Shown here: one piece after another, positions 46,840 through 55,359 of the stretch | How the letters are laid out: each line of letters starts with the position of its first letter | Position numbering within the stretch: the first letter of the stretch is position 1 | NCBI RefSeq assembly: GCF_051857535.1 | Contig: NZ_JBPZGY010000019.1 | Location: forward strand, 1-64,000 | From: Roseateles_B sp051857535 | GTDB lineage: Bacteria; Pseudomonadota; Gammaproteobacteria; Burkholderiales; Burkholderiaceae_C | Direction: 5' to 3' | DNA length: 64,000 bases | The notes under the pieces: generated by a model | Database searches by the model: none | What the model was told of the DNA's origin: nothing | Seen by the model: the letters and a program-made list of their open reading frames with translations, nothing else | Made by a program: the position numbers and the translations under genes

Positions 46840-47802
46840 TCAGCACTGGGGCCGCTGGCTCCACAGCACACCGGCCACGATGAGTCCCATGCCCGCCAGG
46901 GTGGCGCCGTCCGGCACCTCGCCGAACATGGGCCAGGCCAGGCTGGTCGCCAGCACAGGCGTCAAGGCCCCGACGGTGGCCGCCCGCTGCGCGCCCAGGC
47001 GCTGGATGGCGTAGGCATAGCTGAGCGTCGAGAGCAGGCCCACGCCCAGACCCTGGATGCTGCCGTGCAAGACCCAGGCACGCGCCGGCAAGGCCATCAG
47101 GCCCAGGGGCGGATGCATCAGCAGCCAGGGCAGCAGCAGGGCCAGGGACACCACGGAGATCAGCGCCGCCGCCTCGAAGGGGCTCAGGCCCGAATGGCGC
47201 AAGGCCACGGTGTAGTTGGCCCACATGAGGCTGCCCAGCAGGAAGAGGCCGTAGCCCTGGGCCAGTTGCCCTTCGCCATGATGGAAGGCCAGCAGCGTCA
47301 GCACGCCGCTGACGACGGTCAGCAGGGCAGGCCAGCGGTTCAGTGCGGCACGGCCCTGACTGAAGGCGACGATCAGGGCGACGAAAAGCGGGATGGTGCC
47401 CGGGATCAGCGTGGCGCCATCGGCCACCGGGGCGTGGCGCATGCCGGCTCCGGCGACCAGGAAATAGGGCAGGCCGGCGCCGGCCACGATGCTCATCCAC
47501 TGCATTGCCGGGAGGCTGGCGAAGCGGCGCCAGCGCAGAATCACCACCGGCAGGAAAACCAGGCCGGCAGGCAGGAAGCGCACCAGGGCCAGCTCGGACG
47601 GCGCCAGCGCAGCGCGGGCACCCGCCCGCAGGGAGACGAAGAAGCTGGCCCAGATCAGCAGGGTGAATGCCAGAGCCGCCCAAGCGGCCCAGGGGGCGGC
47701 GTGGCGGTCGTGGGCGGCAGGCAGGGCCAGGCCGGCGGCCTGGAGCGAAGACGGGGCAATGGTGGACACGGCAATACTGCGGGTTACTACTGAATGACGC
47801 AT
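46840..47802 (-). CDS. EamA/DMT-family exporter
   Basis: About 320 residues with ten membrane segments in two EamA repeats (first: WAALAFTLLIWASFFVSLRAG...; second: LAQGYGLFLLGSLMWANYTVALRHSG...). Such proteins export small metabolites, often amino acids. The start used is ATG at 47802 (MRHSVVTRS); ATG at 47826 is an alternative, and neither has a clear ribosome-binding site. It is divergent from an Lrp/AsnC regulator, with a candidate operator between them, which suggests regulated amino-acid export. Confidence 0.9.
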   Translation of the reverse strand: MRHSVVTRSIAVSTIAPSSLQAAGLALPAAHDRHAAPWAAWAALAFTLLIWASFFVSLRAGARAALAPSELALVRFLPAGLVFLPVVILRWRRFASLPAMQWMSIVAGAGLPYFLVAGAGMRHAPVADGATLIPGTIPLFVALIVAFSQGRAALNRWPALLTVVSGVLTLLAFHHGEGQLAQGYGLFLLGSLMWANYTVALRHSGLSPFEAAALISVVSLALLLPWLLMHPPLGLMALPARAWVLHGSIQGLGVGLLSTLSYAYAIQRLGAQRAATVGALTPVLATSLAWPMFGEVPDGATLAGMGLIVAGVLWSQRPQC

Positions 47803-47849
47803 ATTTTCTGGTGATAGGCGCGCCATAATTGACCGCATTCGCCACTGAA

Positions 47850-47877
47850 TTGGTCTGATAAAGCCATTTATCACCAA
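47850..47877. promoter_or_regulatory. candidate Lrp-type operator between exporter and regulator genes
   Basis: TTGGT-ct-GATAAA - gcca - TTTATC-ACCAA: an AT-rich imperfect inverted repeat whose two arms differ only by a 2-nt insertion. It lies between the divergent EamA and Lrp-family genes, 40 bp before the regulator start, and is the most AT-rich site in this part of the sequence. Operator function is inferred from position and symmetry. Confidence 0.6.
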
Positions 47878-47916
47878 TCCAGATCATCTTGACGCGCTTT
47901 TTGTGCAAACCCTTCC

Positions 47917-48375
47917 ATGGACCGTATCGACCTGCAATTGCTGGAGCTGCTGCAACGCGAGGGCCGGCTCTCCGTGGCCGAACTGGCCGACCGCGTTGCC
48001 CTGTCGCAAAGCCCCTGCGCCCGGCGCCTGCGCCGGCTTGAGGAGGCGGGCTACATCAGCGGCTACCGCGCCATCCTGGACCGCAAACGCCTGCAACTGG
48101 CCACCACCGTGTTCGTCAACGTGAAGCTGATGCATCACCGGGAAGACGCAGTTCGGGAGTTCGAGTCCGGCATGCAGGCCATGAGCGAGGTGGTGGCCTG
48201 CCATGTGGTCTCGGGCGCCCATGACTACCTGCTGGAAGTGGTCGTCGGCGACCTGCCCGACTACGAACAGATCGTGCGTCGGCTGCAGGCCCTGCCCATG
48301 GTCCAGGACATCACCAGCAATTTCGCCATCCGCTGCGTCAAGAGCGGCGCACCGCTGCCGCTGAAAGCGCTGTGA
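47917..48375 (+). CDS. Lrp/AsnC family transcriptional regulator
   Basis: 152-residue regulator: an N-terminal AsnC-type helix-turn-helix (MDRIDLQLLELLQREGRLSVAELADRVALSQSPCARRLRRLEEAGYISGY) followed by the RAM ligand-binding domain (about residues 70-145, with VVACHVVSGAHDYLLEVVVGDLPDYE). It is divergent from an EamA exporter gene that it very likely controls. The ligand is probably an amino acid, as in the family. The next gene starts 7 bp after its stop. Confidence 0.95.
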   Translation: MDRIDLQLLELLQREGRLSVAELADRVALSQSPCARRLRRLEEAGYISGYRAILDRKRLQLATTVFVNVKLMHHREDAVREFESGMQAMSEVVACHVVSGAHDYLLEVVVGDLPDYEQIVRRLQALPMVQDITSNFAIRCVKSGAPLPLKAL

Positions 48376-48382
48376 GGCCCTG

Positions 48383-48961
48383 GTGAGCCGCCCCTGCTGC
48401 CCCCGCTGCGAGCGGCCCCTGGCCGGCTGCCTGTGCGGCTGCATCCGGCCGCTGGACAACGCTGTCCCCCTGCTGATCCTCCAGCATCCCGGGGAGGCCC
48501 GCCAGGCCAAGGGCACGGCCGGCCTGCTACAGCTGTGCCTGAGGCGCTGCGAGCGTCAGGTCGGCGAGCATTTCCCGGCGCCTGCCGAGGACACCCATCC
48601 CCTGCTGCTGCTCTACCCGCCGGACCCGACGACCCCGTTGCGAACTGCGTCCGCCTGCCCCTCGGGCCAGCCCCTGCCTCGCCTGGTCCTGCTGGACGGC
48701 ACCTGGCGCCAGAGCCGCCAGCTGCTGCGCAACTCCCCCTGGCTGCAAACGCTGCCGCGGCTGGCCCTGACGGCAACGCCGCCCAGCCGCTATGTGATCC
48801 GCAAGGCCCACGCCCCCCATCAACTGAGCAGCCTGGAAGCGGCCGCCCTGGCCCTGGGTCAGTTGCAGCCGGGACTGGACGGCAGCGCGCTATGGGAGGC
48901 CCTGGATGCCTTCGTGGCCCTGCAGCAGTCGCTTGAGGCTGCGGCACGGCGCGGACGATGA
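48383..48961 (+). CDS. DTW-domain protein (tRNA-uridine aminocarboxypropyltransferase-like)
   Basis: 192-residue protein with a Cys-rich N-terminus (RPCCPRCERPLAGCLC, probably a metal site) and the DTW motif in LVLLDGTWRQSRQLL near residue 113. A conserved PSRYVIRKAHAPHQLSSLEA block follows. Members of this family (TapT/YfiP) transfer the aminocarboxypropyl group of S-adenosylmethionine to a uridine in tRNA. GTG is used as the start, 7 bp after the lrp-like gene, so the two may be cotranscribed. Confidence 0.88.
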   Translation: MSRPCCPRCERPLAGCLCGCIRPLDNAVPLLILQHPGEARQAKGTAGLLQLCLRRCERQVGEHFPAPAEDTHPLLLLYPPDPTTPLRTASACPSGQPLPRLVLLDGTWRQSRQLLRNSPWLQTLPRLALTATPPSRYVIRKAHAPHQLSSLEAAALALGQLQPGLDGSALWEALDAFVALQQSLEAAARRGR

Positions 48962-49072
48962 AGGCCCGGACAGCGCCAGCTCGGCCAGCTTTGCATTTCT
49001 TCGCAGAGCAGACGCGAGCCGCTCAGGCGTCCGCCCCATGCTCCGGCCTCCATCAACGCTCTGCGCCAAGCC

Positions 49073-49495
49073 ATGAAGCCCCCGGTGTTCCTTGCCCTTG
49101 CGCTCGCCGCCATGCTGCTGGGCCTGTGGCAGGACCCGCCGGAGCGGCAAGGTAGGCCGGTGCTTGCGGGCCCTGGCCCGGGACCTCGTCTGCTGGAGGA
49201 CTCGGACCACCCCGTGCCGCCGACCGCCCCCGCCCGCGCGCCCGCCGACACCTCCGAGACGACCGCTGGCGTCAGGACCGTGAGGATCGCGAACCTTGCG
49301 CCCCCGCCACATGCCAGCCACCCATGGCCGCTCCCCCCTGGCTCGCTGCCGGCCACCGCGGCCGGCGATGCGCCGCCCGGGCTGGGGAGCGCAGCAACAG
49401 GCACCTCCGACTGGCGGGACGGCGCCCTGGACCTGCTGAGCCAGATCGGCCTGCTCTGCCCGGCTGCAGGCTGCGACAGCCTGGAAGACGACTGA
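49073..49495 (+). CDS. hypothetical exported or anchored Pro-rich protein
   Basis: 140-residue protein with a short hydrophobic N-terminus (VFLALALAAMLLGLW) followed by a Pro/Ala-rich low-complexity middle. A short ordered end contains two Cys (IGLLCPAAGCDSLEDD). No family recognised. The gap before the next gene is 87 bp. Its codon pattern and position between same-strand genes support it, but the low complexity keeps confidence limited. Confidence 0.5.
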   Translation: MKPPVFLALALAAMLLGLWQDPPERQGRPVLAGPGPGPRLLEDSDHPVPPTAPARAPADTSETTAGVRTVRIANLAPPPHASHPWPLPPGSLPATAAGDAPPGLGSAATGTSDWRDGALDLLSQIGLLCPAAGCDSLEDD

Positions 49496-49582
49496 GCCCC
49501 CCCCGAAACACGACCCGCCCATCAGACCGCATTCACACGGCAGAATCAGCAGCCTTCATCCCTGCTCTGTCATTGCCTGCCG

Positions 49583-50524
49583 ATGCGTCTGCGCCTGCCC
49601 GTCCTGATCCAGCCTTCGGCCCGTCGCGACTGGGTCACCCCGGAAGACGTCAATGTCAGCCCGGCCCTGCTGGGCCATGCCCTGGCGCGTCCGGCACAGA
49701 GAGCCTGGGCCATGGCGCTGGACCTGGCCCTGATCGGCATGGCGTCCTCACTGGGCAACTGGCTGCTGCTGGGCAGCCTGGCGTTGGCGGCCTGGCTGCA
49801 GATCCGGCGGCGCGATGCACAGCGCCCCCCCTCCGGGTTCTGGTGGCTGCTGGTCGCCCTGTTGCTGGCGCTGGGCCTGAGTGGGCTCTGGCTGGATCTT
49901 CGCGAGTCCATGCGGGACTCCCCACGCACCAGCCGCCCGGCCCTTACCGAACCGGCCGAAGAGGCGGGCGATGAGGACGAAACGCGCAAGGACGCCGTCG
50001 CAGCCGCGCCCCCGACCAGTGCTTCCAGCGCCTCCAGTGCTGAAAGCCGCCGCATTGCCGAACTCGAAGCCCAGGTCAGACGCCTGCGCCGTTCCGAAGA
50101 GGCCGCCCGCGCCCACAGCGGGTTCCAGCCTCGGCAATGGCTGGACGAGGCCCTGGGCGAGGTGGGGCTGCGCTTCAGCCTGGCCATCGTCTACTTCACC
50201 CTACTGCCCGTGCTGTGGCCTGGCCAGACCGTCGGCAAGCGCCTCATGGGTCTGAAAATAGCCGAGCTCAGCGGCAAGCCCATGAGTCTGATGCGCAGTT
50301 TCAGCCGCTACGGCGGCTACCTGGCCAGCATGGGCACTGGTGGCATGGGCTTTGTCCAGCTGGTCTGGGACGCCAACCGCCAGGCCCTGCAGGACAAGGC
50401 TGCCCACACCGTAGTGCTGGACCTGCGCAGGAAGGACCGGCTGCCCATCACTGACGACGGCAACCCTGCCGCCCCCGCAGACACCCACATGCCGACCGAC
50501 CCACGCATAGAGCCCGCCCCATGA
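49583..50524 (+). CDS. RDD family membrane protein with charged coiled insert
   Basis: 313-residue protein. It carries RDD-type features: the first segment PAQRAWAMALDLALIGMASSL (Arg and Asp in the membrane helix), two further membrane segments (about residues 55-72 and 88-106), and the later block GQTVGKRLMGLKIAELSGKPMSLMRSFSRYGGYLAS. Between them lies an acidic, Ala/Ser-rich linker and a predicted coiled coil (ESRRIAELEAQVRRLRRSEEAARA, about residues 153-176), so the RDD domain is split. The function of RDD proteins is mostly unknown. Its stop overlaps the next start (ATGA). Confidence 0.82.
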   Translation: MRLRLPVLIQPSARRDWVTPEDVNVSPALLGHALARPAQRAWAMALDLALIGMASSLGNWLLLGSLALAAWLQIRRRDAQRPPSGFWWLLVALLLALGLSGLWLDLRESMRDSPRTSRPALTEPAEEAGDEDETRKDAVAAAPPTSASSASSAESRRIAELEAQVRRLRRSEEAARAHSGFQPRQWLDEALGEVGLRFSLAIVYFTLLPVLWPGQTVGKRLMGLKIAELSGKPMSLMRSFSRYGGYLASMGTGGMGFVQLVWDANRQALQDKAAHTVVLDLRRKDRLPITDDGNPAAPADTHMPTDPRIEPAP

Positions 50525-51552
50525 GCCATCGATTGAATGCCCGCCTGCACCGCCTTGGCCTGCTGAGCCTGCTGACTGCCTGCCTGGGCGGGCTGCTGGG
50601 GGCCACGGGCGCCGTCGCCGACGAAGCGGCTGCGCCTCGGCGCTTCGAGTTCATCGCCCTGGGCGACATGCCCTACGGCCCCGCCGAGACCGCCTACCCC
50701 GTCTACCAGCAGCTGATCCGGCAGATCAATGCCCAGGCTCCCGCCTTCAGCCTGCACGTGGGCGACTTCAAGAGCGGGAGCAGCCCCTGCAGCGATCAGG
50801 AATTCGCCCACCAGCGCGATTTCTTCAACCAGTTCGACAGCGCCCTGGTCTACACCCCCGGCGACAACGAATGGACGGATTGCCACCGCCCTGCTGCAGG
50901 TGGCTATTCACCCCAGGAGCGCTTGGACATGCTGCGCGACATGTTCTTCGGCGCCCCGCGCAGCCTGGGCCGTCAGCCCCTGGCCGTGCAGCGCCAGTCC
51001 GACCTGCAGCCGGCCCATGCCCGCTTCCGCGAGAACCTGCGCTTCGAGCGGGACGGCGTGCTCTTCCTGACCCTCAACGTGCCCGGCTCCAACAACGGCT
51101 TCGAACCCCGGGACCTCGCCGCCGTCCAGGAATTCCTTGCCCGCAGCGAGGCCAATCTGGCCTGGCTGCAGGCAGGCTTCGAGCGCGCGCGCAGCCAGGA
51201 TGTGCGCGCCCTCGTGATCGCCATGCAGGCTGATCCCTTCCTGGGGGCCAACCAGTGGATGGACTTCCCCAGCCACAGCGGCTTCACCCGGCTCTTCGAA
51301 CAGGGCTTGCTGCCCCTGGTTCAGGACTGGGGCCGCCCGGTGCTGCTGATCCATGGCGACAGCCACCGCTTCGTGATCGACCGCCCGTTCAAAGCCGTCA
51401 AGGAGCCGGGCAAGGGCCAGGTGCTGCGCAATCTGCTGCGTCTGCAGGTCTTTGGCGAGCAGGAAGTCCACGCGGTGCAGGTCAGTGTCGACCCCGCCAG
51501 CCCCGATCCCTTCGCCTTCAAGCCCCTGTTCAATCCCCTGTCACCGCATTGA
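50521..51552 (+). CDS. exported metallophosphoesterase-like protein
   Basis: 343-residue protein with a signal peptide (GLLSLLTACLGGLLGATGAVADE). The mature part starts FEFIALGDMPYGPAE and carries calcineurin-like motifs: GDMPYG in place of the usual DxH, LHVGDFKSGSSPC, TPGDNEWTDC, and IHGDSHRF near the C-terminus. The loss of the first motif His makes it a variant, so catalytic activity should not be assumed. It is translationally coupled to the RDD gene by an ATGA overlap, so the two probably work together at the membrane. Confidence 0.82.
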   Translation: MSHRLNARLHRLGLLSLLTACLGGLLGATGAVADEAAAPRRFEFIALGDMPYGPAETAYPVYQQLIRQINAQAPAFSLHVGDFKSGSSPCSDQEFAHQRDFFNQFDSALVYTPGDNEWTDCHRPAAGGYSPQERLDMLRDMFFGAPRSLGRQPLAVQRQSDLQPAHARFRENLRFERDGVLFLTLNVPGSNNGFEPRDLAAVQEFLARSEANLAWLQAGFERARSQDVRALVIAMQADPFLGANQWMDFPSHSGFTRLFEQGLLPLVQDWGRPVLLIHGDSHRFVIDRPFKAVKEPGKGQVLRNLLRLQVFGEQEVHAVQVSVDPASPDPFAFKPLFNPLSPH

Positions 51553-51689
51553 GCCTTGAGGGGCCGGGAGGACCGCCCCTGGTGGAGCCCCTGGATCAGG
51601 GGACAGCGGCCAGCTGTCGCCCAAAGAGCCTGCCCCTGCCATTTTCATGGAGCAAGCAGGCCCTCCAAGGGCGCATGACGCACCAGCCA

Positions 51690-51878
51690 GGTGCTTGATG
51701 TACGGTAAAAACCCCAAGTGCGTGCATGGGTTCCGGCCTCTACATTGGCGTCACTCGACGCGGACGCTGCTGTTGCAGTGCTCGCCTACGGGGGCTGAGG
51801 AGACAAAGAAGACGGGACCGCCACTACCGTGGCGCGTCACTGTCACAATCCACGGGCACCACATCGGTGCCCGTTTTT
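51690..51878 (+). ncRNA. putative structured RNA or riboswitch-like leader before the TSUP gene
   Basis: The 370-bp gap between the phosphoesterase and transporter genes holds a hairpin-rich stretch without a supported reading frame. Visible stems: GCGTC-actc-GACGC near 51749-51762, CGCCAC-tacc-GTGGCG near 51818-51833, and the terminator ACGGGCACC-acatc-GGTGCCCGT followed by T. The terminator ends 43 bp before the TSUP start. The limits given are approximate. It does not match 6S RNA, tmRNA, 4.5S RNA or the TPP, cobalamin, SAH or glycine riboswitch consensus as I know them. It could be an independent small RNA or a leader controlling the transporter. Confidence 0.45.
51852..51878 (+). terminator. 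intrinsic terminator with a duplicated right arm
   Basis: ACGGGCACC (51852-51860) pairs with GGTGCCCGT (51866-51874), with a T-run at 51874-51878. A second GGTGCCCG follows at 51882-51889 and could pair with the same left arm instead, placing the T-run inside the loop. This is the geometry of an antitermination switch. Confidence 0.75.
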
Positions 51879-51921
51879 ATTGGTGCCCGCCCGGCCGCGC
51901 TGCTGGGCTGCGGCCCGCCTG

Positions 51922-52695
51922 ATGACTGCCTCCATGCTGGACCTCGTCACTGTCGCCCTGGCCTCCCTGCTTGCCGGATTCATCGATGCCGTCGTGGGTG
52001 GCGGAGGCCTCATCCTGGTCCCGGCCCTCTTCAGCGTCTACCCGCAGGCCGCGCCAGCCACGCTCTTCGGCACGAACAAGGGCGCCGCCATCTGGGGCAC
52101 CGCCTGGGCCACCAGGCAATACGCCGCCCGCGTCACCCTCCCCTGGCACGCCCTGCTGCCCGCGGCCTTGGCGGCACTGCTTGGCAGCTTCGGCGGAGCC
52201 TGGACGGTGACCCTGGTCAGCCCCGAAGGCCTGCGCAAGCTGCTGCCTCTGGTCCTGGGCGCCGTGCTGCTCTACACCCTGGCGAAGAAGGACCTGGGTC
52301 GCGAGCACGCCCCGCGCTTCAGCGGCCGCGCCGAGGTGCTGCTGGCCTGCCTGATCGGTGGGGTGATCGGTTTCTATGACGGCTTCTTCGGGCCGGGCAC
52401 GGGCAGCTTTTTCGTCTTCCTCTTCGTCCGCCTGCTGGGTTTCGATTTCCTGCATGCCTCGGCCAGTGCCAAGCTGCTCAACACCGCCACCAATGCCGCC
52501 GCCCTGCTGCTGTTCACGATGAAGGGCCACCTCTGGTGGCATGTGGCGGCAGTGATGGCAGTCACCAACGTGATCGGCAGCCTGCTGGGCACCCGCATGG
52601 CCCTGGCCCGTGGCACGGGCTTTGTGCGGCGCATGTTCGTGGGGGTGGTGGGGGCGCTGATCCTCAAGACCAGCTACGACGCCTTCCTGCGCTGA
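51922..52695 (+). CDS. TSUP (TauE/SafE) family transporter
   Basis: 257-residue protein with about eight membrane segments. The family pattern is clear in both halves: GFIDAVVGGGGLILVPALF near the N-terminus and GFYDGFFGPGTGSFFVFLFV near residue 150. TSUP proteins move sulfite, sulfoacetate or other organosulfur or small anions; the substrate is not evident. The start used is ATG at 51922; ATG at 51934 (MLDLV) is an alternative. A terminator-bearing leader lies directly upstream and suggests attenuation control. Confidence 0.93.
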   Translation: MTASMLDLVTVALASLLAGFIDAVVGGGGLILVPALFSVYPQAAPATLFGTNKGAAIWGTAWATRQYAARVTLPWHALLPAALAALLGSFGGAWTVTLVSPEGLRKLLPLVLGAVLLYTLAKKDLGREHAPRFSGRAEVLLACLIGGVIGFYDGFFGPGTGSFFVFLFVRLLGFDFLHASASAKLLNTATNAAALLLFTMKGHLWWHVAAVMAVTNVIGSLLGTRMALARGTGFVRRMFVGVVGALILKTSYDAFLR

Positions 52696-52890
52696 GCCCC
52701 CGCCTGCAGGAGGCGCAATCGTCTCCAGGCGTCACAAGATTCCGCGACAGCCGCCCTGCGGCGCTACCATAGCCGGATCACGCCTCTCAGGACGGCCATG
52801 GCGACTGCCGGCCGCCCAGACCCCCGCGGGGGGCGGCGCGGGCCAGCCCCGCTCCTGGAGACGCTCTCATGCATCATGCAAGGCTGCCCC

Positions 52891-53712
52891 ATGTCCGTTG
52901 ATCCTGAACTGCGCACGCTCGACATCGAAATCCCCACCCAACCCGAGGTGCTGGTCAAGCTGTCCCTGCTGATGGCCGCCGACGACATCGACCTCCTGGC
53001 CGTCTCCGCCCTGGTCGAGACCGACATGGCCCTGGCCGCCGCGGTGCTGAAGGCCGTCAATTCCTCGCTGTACGGCCTGCGCGGCCGGGTGCAGACAGTG
53101 CACCAGGCCCTGACCTACCTGGGCATGCGCGAGGTGGCCGCCATCACCTTCGAAATGGGCCTGCGCGCGGCCTTCCCGCCCGCCCCGGAACTGGATCCGG
53201 TCTGGTCACGGGCCTCGCAGCGCGGCCTGCTGATGGGCCGCATGGGCCAGATGCTGGGCGTGGACCCCTGGGCCGCGCACTCGGCCGGCCTGTTCGAGGA
53301 ATGCGGCAAGGCCGTGCTCTACCGCCACGCCCCCGCCCACTATCCCGCCATGCTGCGCGCCACGCAGGAAGACGCTGAGCTGGTCAAGCTGGAGCACACG
53401 GCCTTCGGCGTGAGCCATGACGCCCTGGGTGCCGCTCTGTGTGAAAGCTGGGGCCTGGCGCCTGCCTCGGTGGCCAGTGTGCGCAGCCATGTAGACGTCC
53501 AGACCACCCTGCTGATGCCCGATACGCTGCAGCGCCGCAGCGTCTGCGCGATCTCCGTGATCGCCTGGGCCCTGATGAACGCACCAGAGCGCCTGGACGA
53601 GATCGCCAAGGCCATCGCCCCCCAGGCCCAGCTGGACGAGACCCTGGTGCTGCGCGCGGCCCGGCGTGTCAGCGAGCAGCTCCTGGAAGCCCAGGCGCAC
53701 GGCCGGGACTGA
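52891..53712 (+). CDS. HDOD domain protein
   Basis: 273-residue protein whose whole length forms an HDOD (metal-free HD-like) domain. The start at IPTQPEVLVKLSLLMAADDIDLLAVSALVETDMALAAAVLKAVNSSLYG is typical, followed by VHQALTYLGMREVAAITFEMG. Such proteins act in signal transduction, often in chemotaxis or c-di-GMP output, without nuclease or phosphatase activity. The start at 52891 (MSVDPELRTLD) was chosen by family fit; in-frame starts at 52798 and 52876 exist. The diguanylate cyclase gene converges on it from the other side of the terminator. Confidence 0.88.
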   Translation: MSVDPELRTLDIEIPTQPEVLVKLSLLMAADDIDLLAVSALVETDMALAAAVLKAVNSSLYGLRGRVQTVHQALTYLGMREVAAITFEMGLRAAFPPAPELDPVWSRASQRGLLMGRMGQMLGVDPWAAHSAGLFEECGKAVLYRHAPAHYPAMLRATQEDAELVKLEHTAFGVSHDALGAALCESWGLAPASVASVRSHVDVQTTLLMPDTLQRRSVCAISVIAWALMNAPERLDEIAKAIAPQAQLDETLVLRAARRVSEQLLEAQAHGRD

Positions 53713-53732
53713 GTGTCTGCGCAGAGCCAGGC

Positions 53733-53756
53733 AAGCCGGCGTCAGGCCGGCTTTTT
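53733..53756 (+). terminator. intrinsic terminator after the HDOD gene
   Basis: AGCCGGC - gtcag - GCCGGCT followed by a T-run to 53756. Confidence 0.85.
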
Positions 53757-53856
53757 CACGCCCGTCAATGGCAGCACCCGCCCCTCTTGGCCGGGCGGTG
53801 CATGAAGGGTGCAGCCGCGTCCCTGGCGGGCGGGGGAGCCTTGTTTCAAGAGGCCG

Positions 53857-55167
53857 TCAGGCGGCCAGGCTCAGGCGATCGCGCCCGGCGTGCTTGGCGA
53901 TGTACAGGGCCTCGTCGGCCGCCTGCATCAGGGCCAGGGGGCTCAGATAGGGCTGGGTGGGGCTGTAGGCTGCCAGCCCTATGCTCACCGTCACCACCTC
54001 GTCCACCGGGCTGGCACCGTGCGGCAGGGACAGGCGCCGCCACTCCTCGCGCAGGCTCTCCAGCAGGTTCTGGGCCGAGCCGATGTCAAAGCCTGGCAAC
54101 AGGGCGCCGAACTCCTCGCCGCCCAGCCGCGCGACCAGATCGGTGTCGCGCTTGAACCGCTCGCCCAGCAGGCGGGCAAAGCGGCGCAGCACCTCGTCAC
54201 CAGCGGCATGGCCATGCAGCTCGTTGTAGGCCTTGAGGTGATCCAGATCCAGCACGGCCAGAGCCAGGCGGGACTGCTGACGCTGAGCGCGCTTGAACTC
54301 GCGGCGCAGGGCGTCGTCGAACTCGCGGCGATTGGCCAGCCCGGTCAGGGTGTCGTGTCGCGCCAGTTGGGCCAGCTCTCGCTGCTTGAGGTCCAGGGCT
54401 GTCTGCGCCTCGTGCAGAGCTCGCGCCTGCTGCGCGACCTGGGCGCTGAGGTCCCGCATCTCGCGCTGCTTGCGCTGCAGCTGCTGGTCCACGCTCTGGT
54501 GGACACGCGCCATCGCACGGTTGATCTGGCGCAGTTCGGCCGGCGCGCGGGCCGGCTGCCCGTCATCGAACCAGCTGAACTCGCTGGGCGGACGGCTGGG
54601 GTCGAAACGTTCCATATCGGAGGCCATTCGGCGCAGCGGGCGCAGCAGCAGATGGTCGATCAGCAGGGCCGCGCCCAGGCCCAGCGCCAGAGCCAAGGCC
54701 AGCAGCTGCAGCAGCCAGTGTTGGATGGAAGGCTTGGCCAACTGCCCCCAGACGCTCAGCTCAGGCGCGACCACCCGGACCCGGCCCAGCTCGTCGCCCT
54801 CGCCCGGCAGCCGCAGCGCGAACTCGCTGTGCGGGCTGTCGGGCCCGGGCAGCGCATCCATCCCGCTGAGCAGTCGCAGGCCGTCACGGCCCCTGAGTTC
54901 GGCCGACTGCAGCTCGTGGCGGCTCACCATGGTCTCCAGCAGGCGCTGGGCGACATTCACCTGCTTGCTGGCCAGGGCTCGCGACAGGGGTTCGGCATAC
55001 AGCAGCGGCAGCAGCTGCTGACTGCCCTCGGCCAGTTCCGCCTGCCCGCGCATCTCGCGCCGCAGGTGCCAGGTGCCCAGCACCAGGACCAGCGCCAGCC
55101 CCAGCATCAGCAGCCCCAGCAAGGTGCGGGACTTCAGCGACAGGAGGAGAGCGGGCGAAGCATTCAT
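53857..55167 (-). CDS. membrane-bound GGDEF diguanylate cyclase
   Basis: 436-residue cyclic di-GMP synthase. It has TM1 near residues 15-32, a periplasmic sensor of about 115 residues, and TM2 near 150-170 (WLLQLLALALALGLGAALLI). A HAMP-like linker and a coiled coil follow (QQLQRKQREMRDLSAQVAQQARALHEAQ), then the GGDEF domain. The active site is RLGGEEF near residue 347, and an RxxD inhibitory site (RDTD) lies five residues before it, so product feedback is expected, unlike the PAS-GGDEF protein at 17873. The start at 55167 (MNASPALLLSL) is chosen over a longer frame. Divergent from the small exported protein gene. Confidence 0.93.
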   Translation of the reverse strand: MNASPALLLSLKSRTLLGLLMLGLALVLVLGTWHLRREMRGQAELAEGSQQLLPLLYAEPLSRALASKQVNVAQRLLETMVSRHELQSAELRGRDGLRLLSGMDALPGPDSPHSEFALRLPGEGDELGRVRVVAPELSVWGQLAKPSIQHWLLQLLALALALGLGAALLIDHLLLRPLRRMASDMERFDPSRPPSEFSWFDDGQPARAPAELRQINRAMARVHQSVDQQLQRKQREMRDLSAQVAQQARALHEAQTALDLKQRELAQLARHDTLTGLANRREFDDALRREFKRAQRQQSRLALAVLDLDHLKAYNELHGHAAGDEVLRRFARLLGERFKRDTDLVARLGGEEFGALLPGFDIGSAQNLLESLREEWRRLSLPHGASPVDEVVTVSIGLAAYSPTQPYLSPLALMQAADEALYIAKHAGRDRLSLAA

Positions 55168-55359
55168 GGCGGACTGCCGACATTGCAAACGTTGCCGGCC
55201 TGCCAGCATCTGCCGATTTCAGCGCCTCGCCCACCCGGGATTGCCCGGAACTTTGTCGCCTGGACAGTGCTTGTGTCCCTCAAGGGCGGCACAAATTGGC
55301 AGGCCACTGGCTACAGTGCGTGCACAGGCCGGTCGGCACCGGCTGCGAGGGAGAGTGTC

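Noticed and set aside
51690..51878. 6S RNA, tmRNA or SRP RNA gene
   Set aside because: The signature sequences of these RNAs are not present, and no 5'-3' closing stem was found.
51647..51922. 91-codon plus-strand open frame over the TSUP leader
   Set aside because: It runs through the terminator hairpin and the T-run, has no family signal, and composition is not typical of the genes here.
53809..55359. N-terminal extension of the exported protein gene (517 extra codons)
   Set aside because: Opposite a clear GGDEF gene; the true start at 55360 has a ribosome-binding site and a signal peptide.
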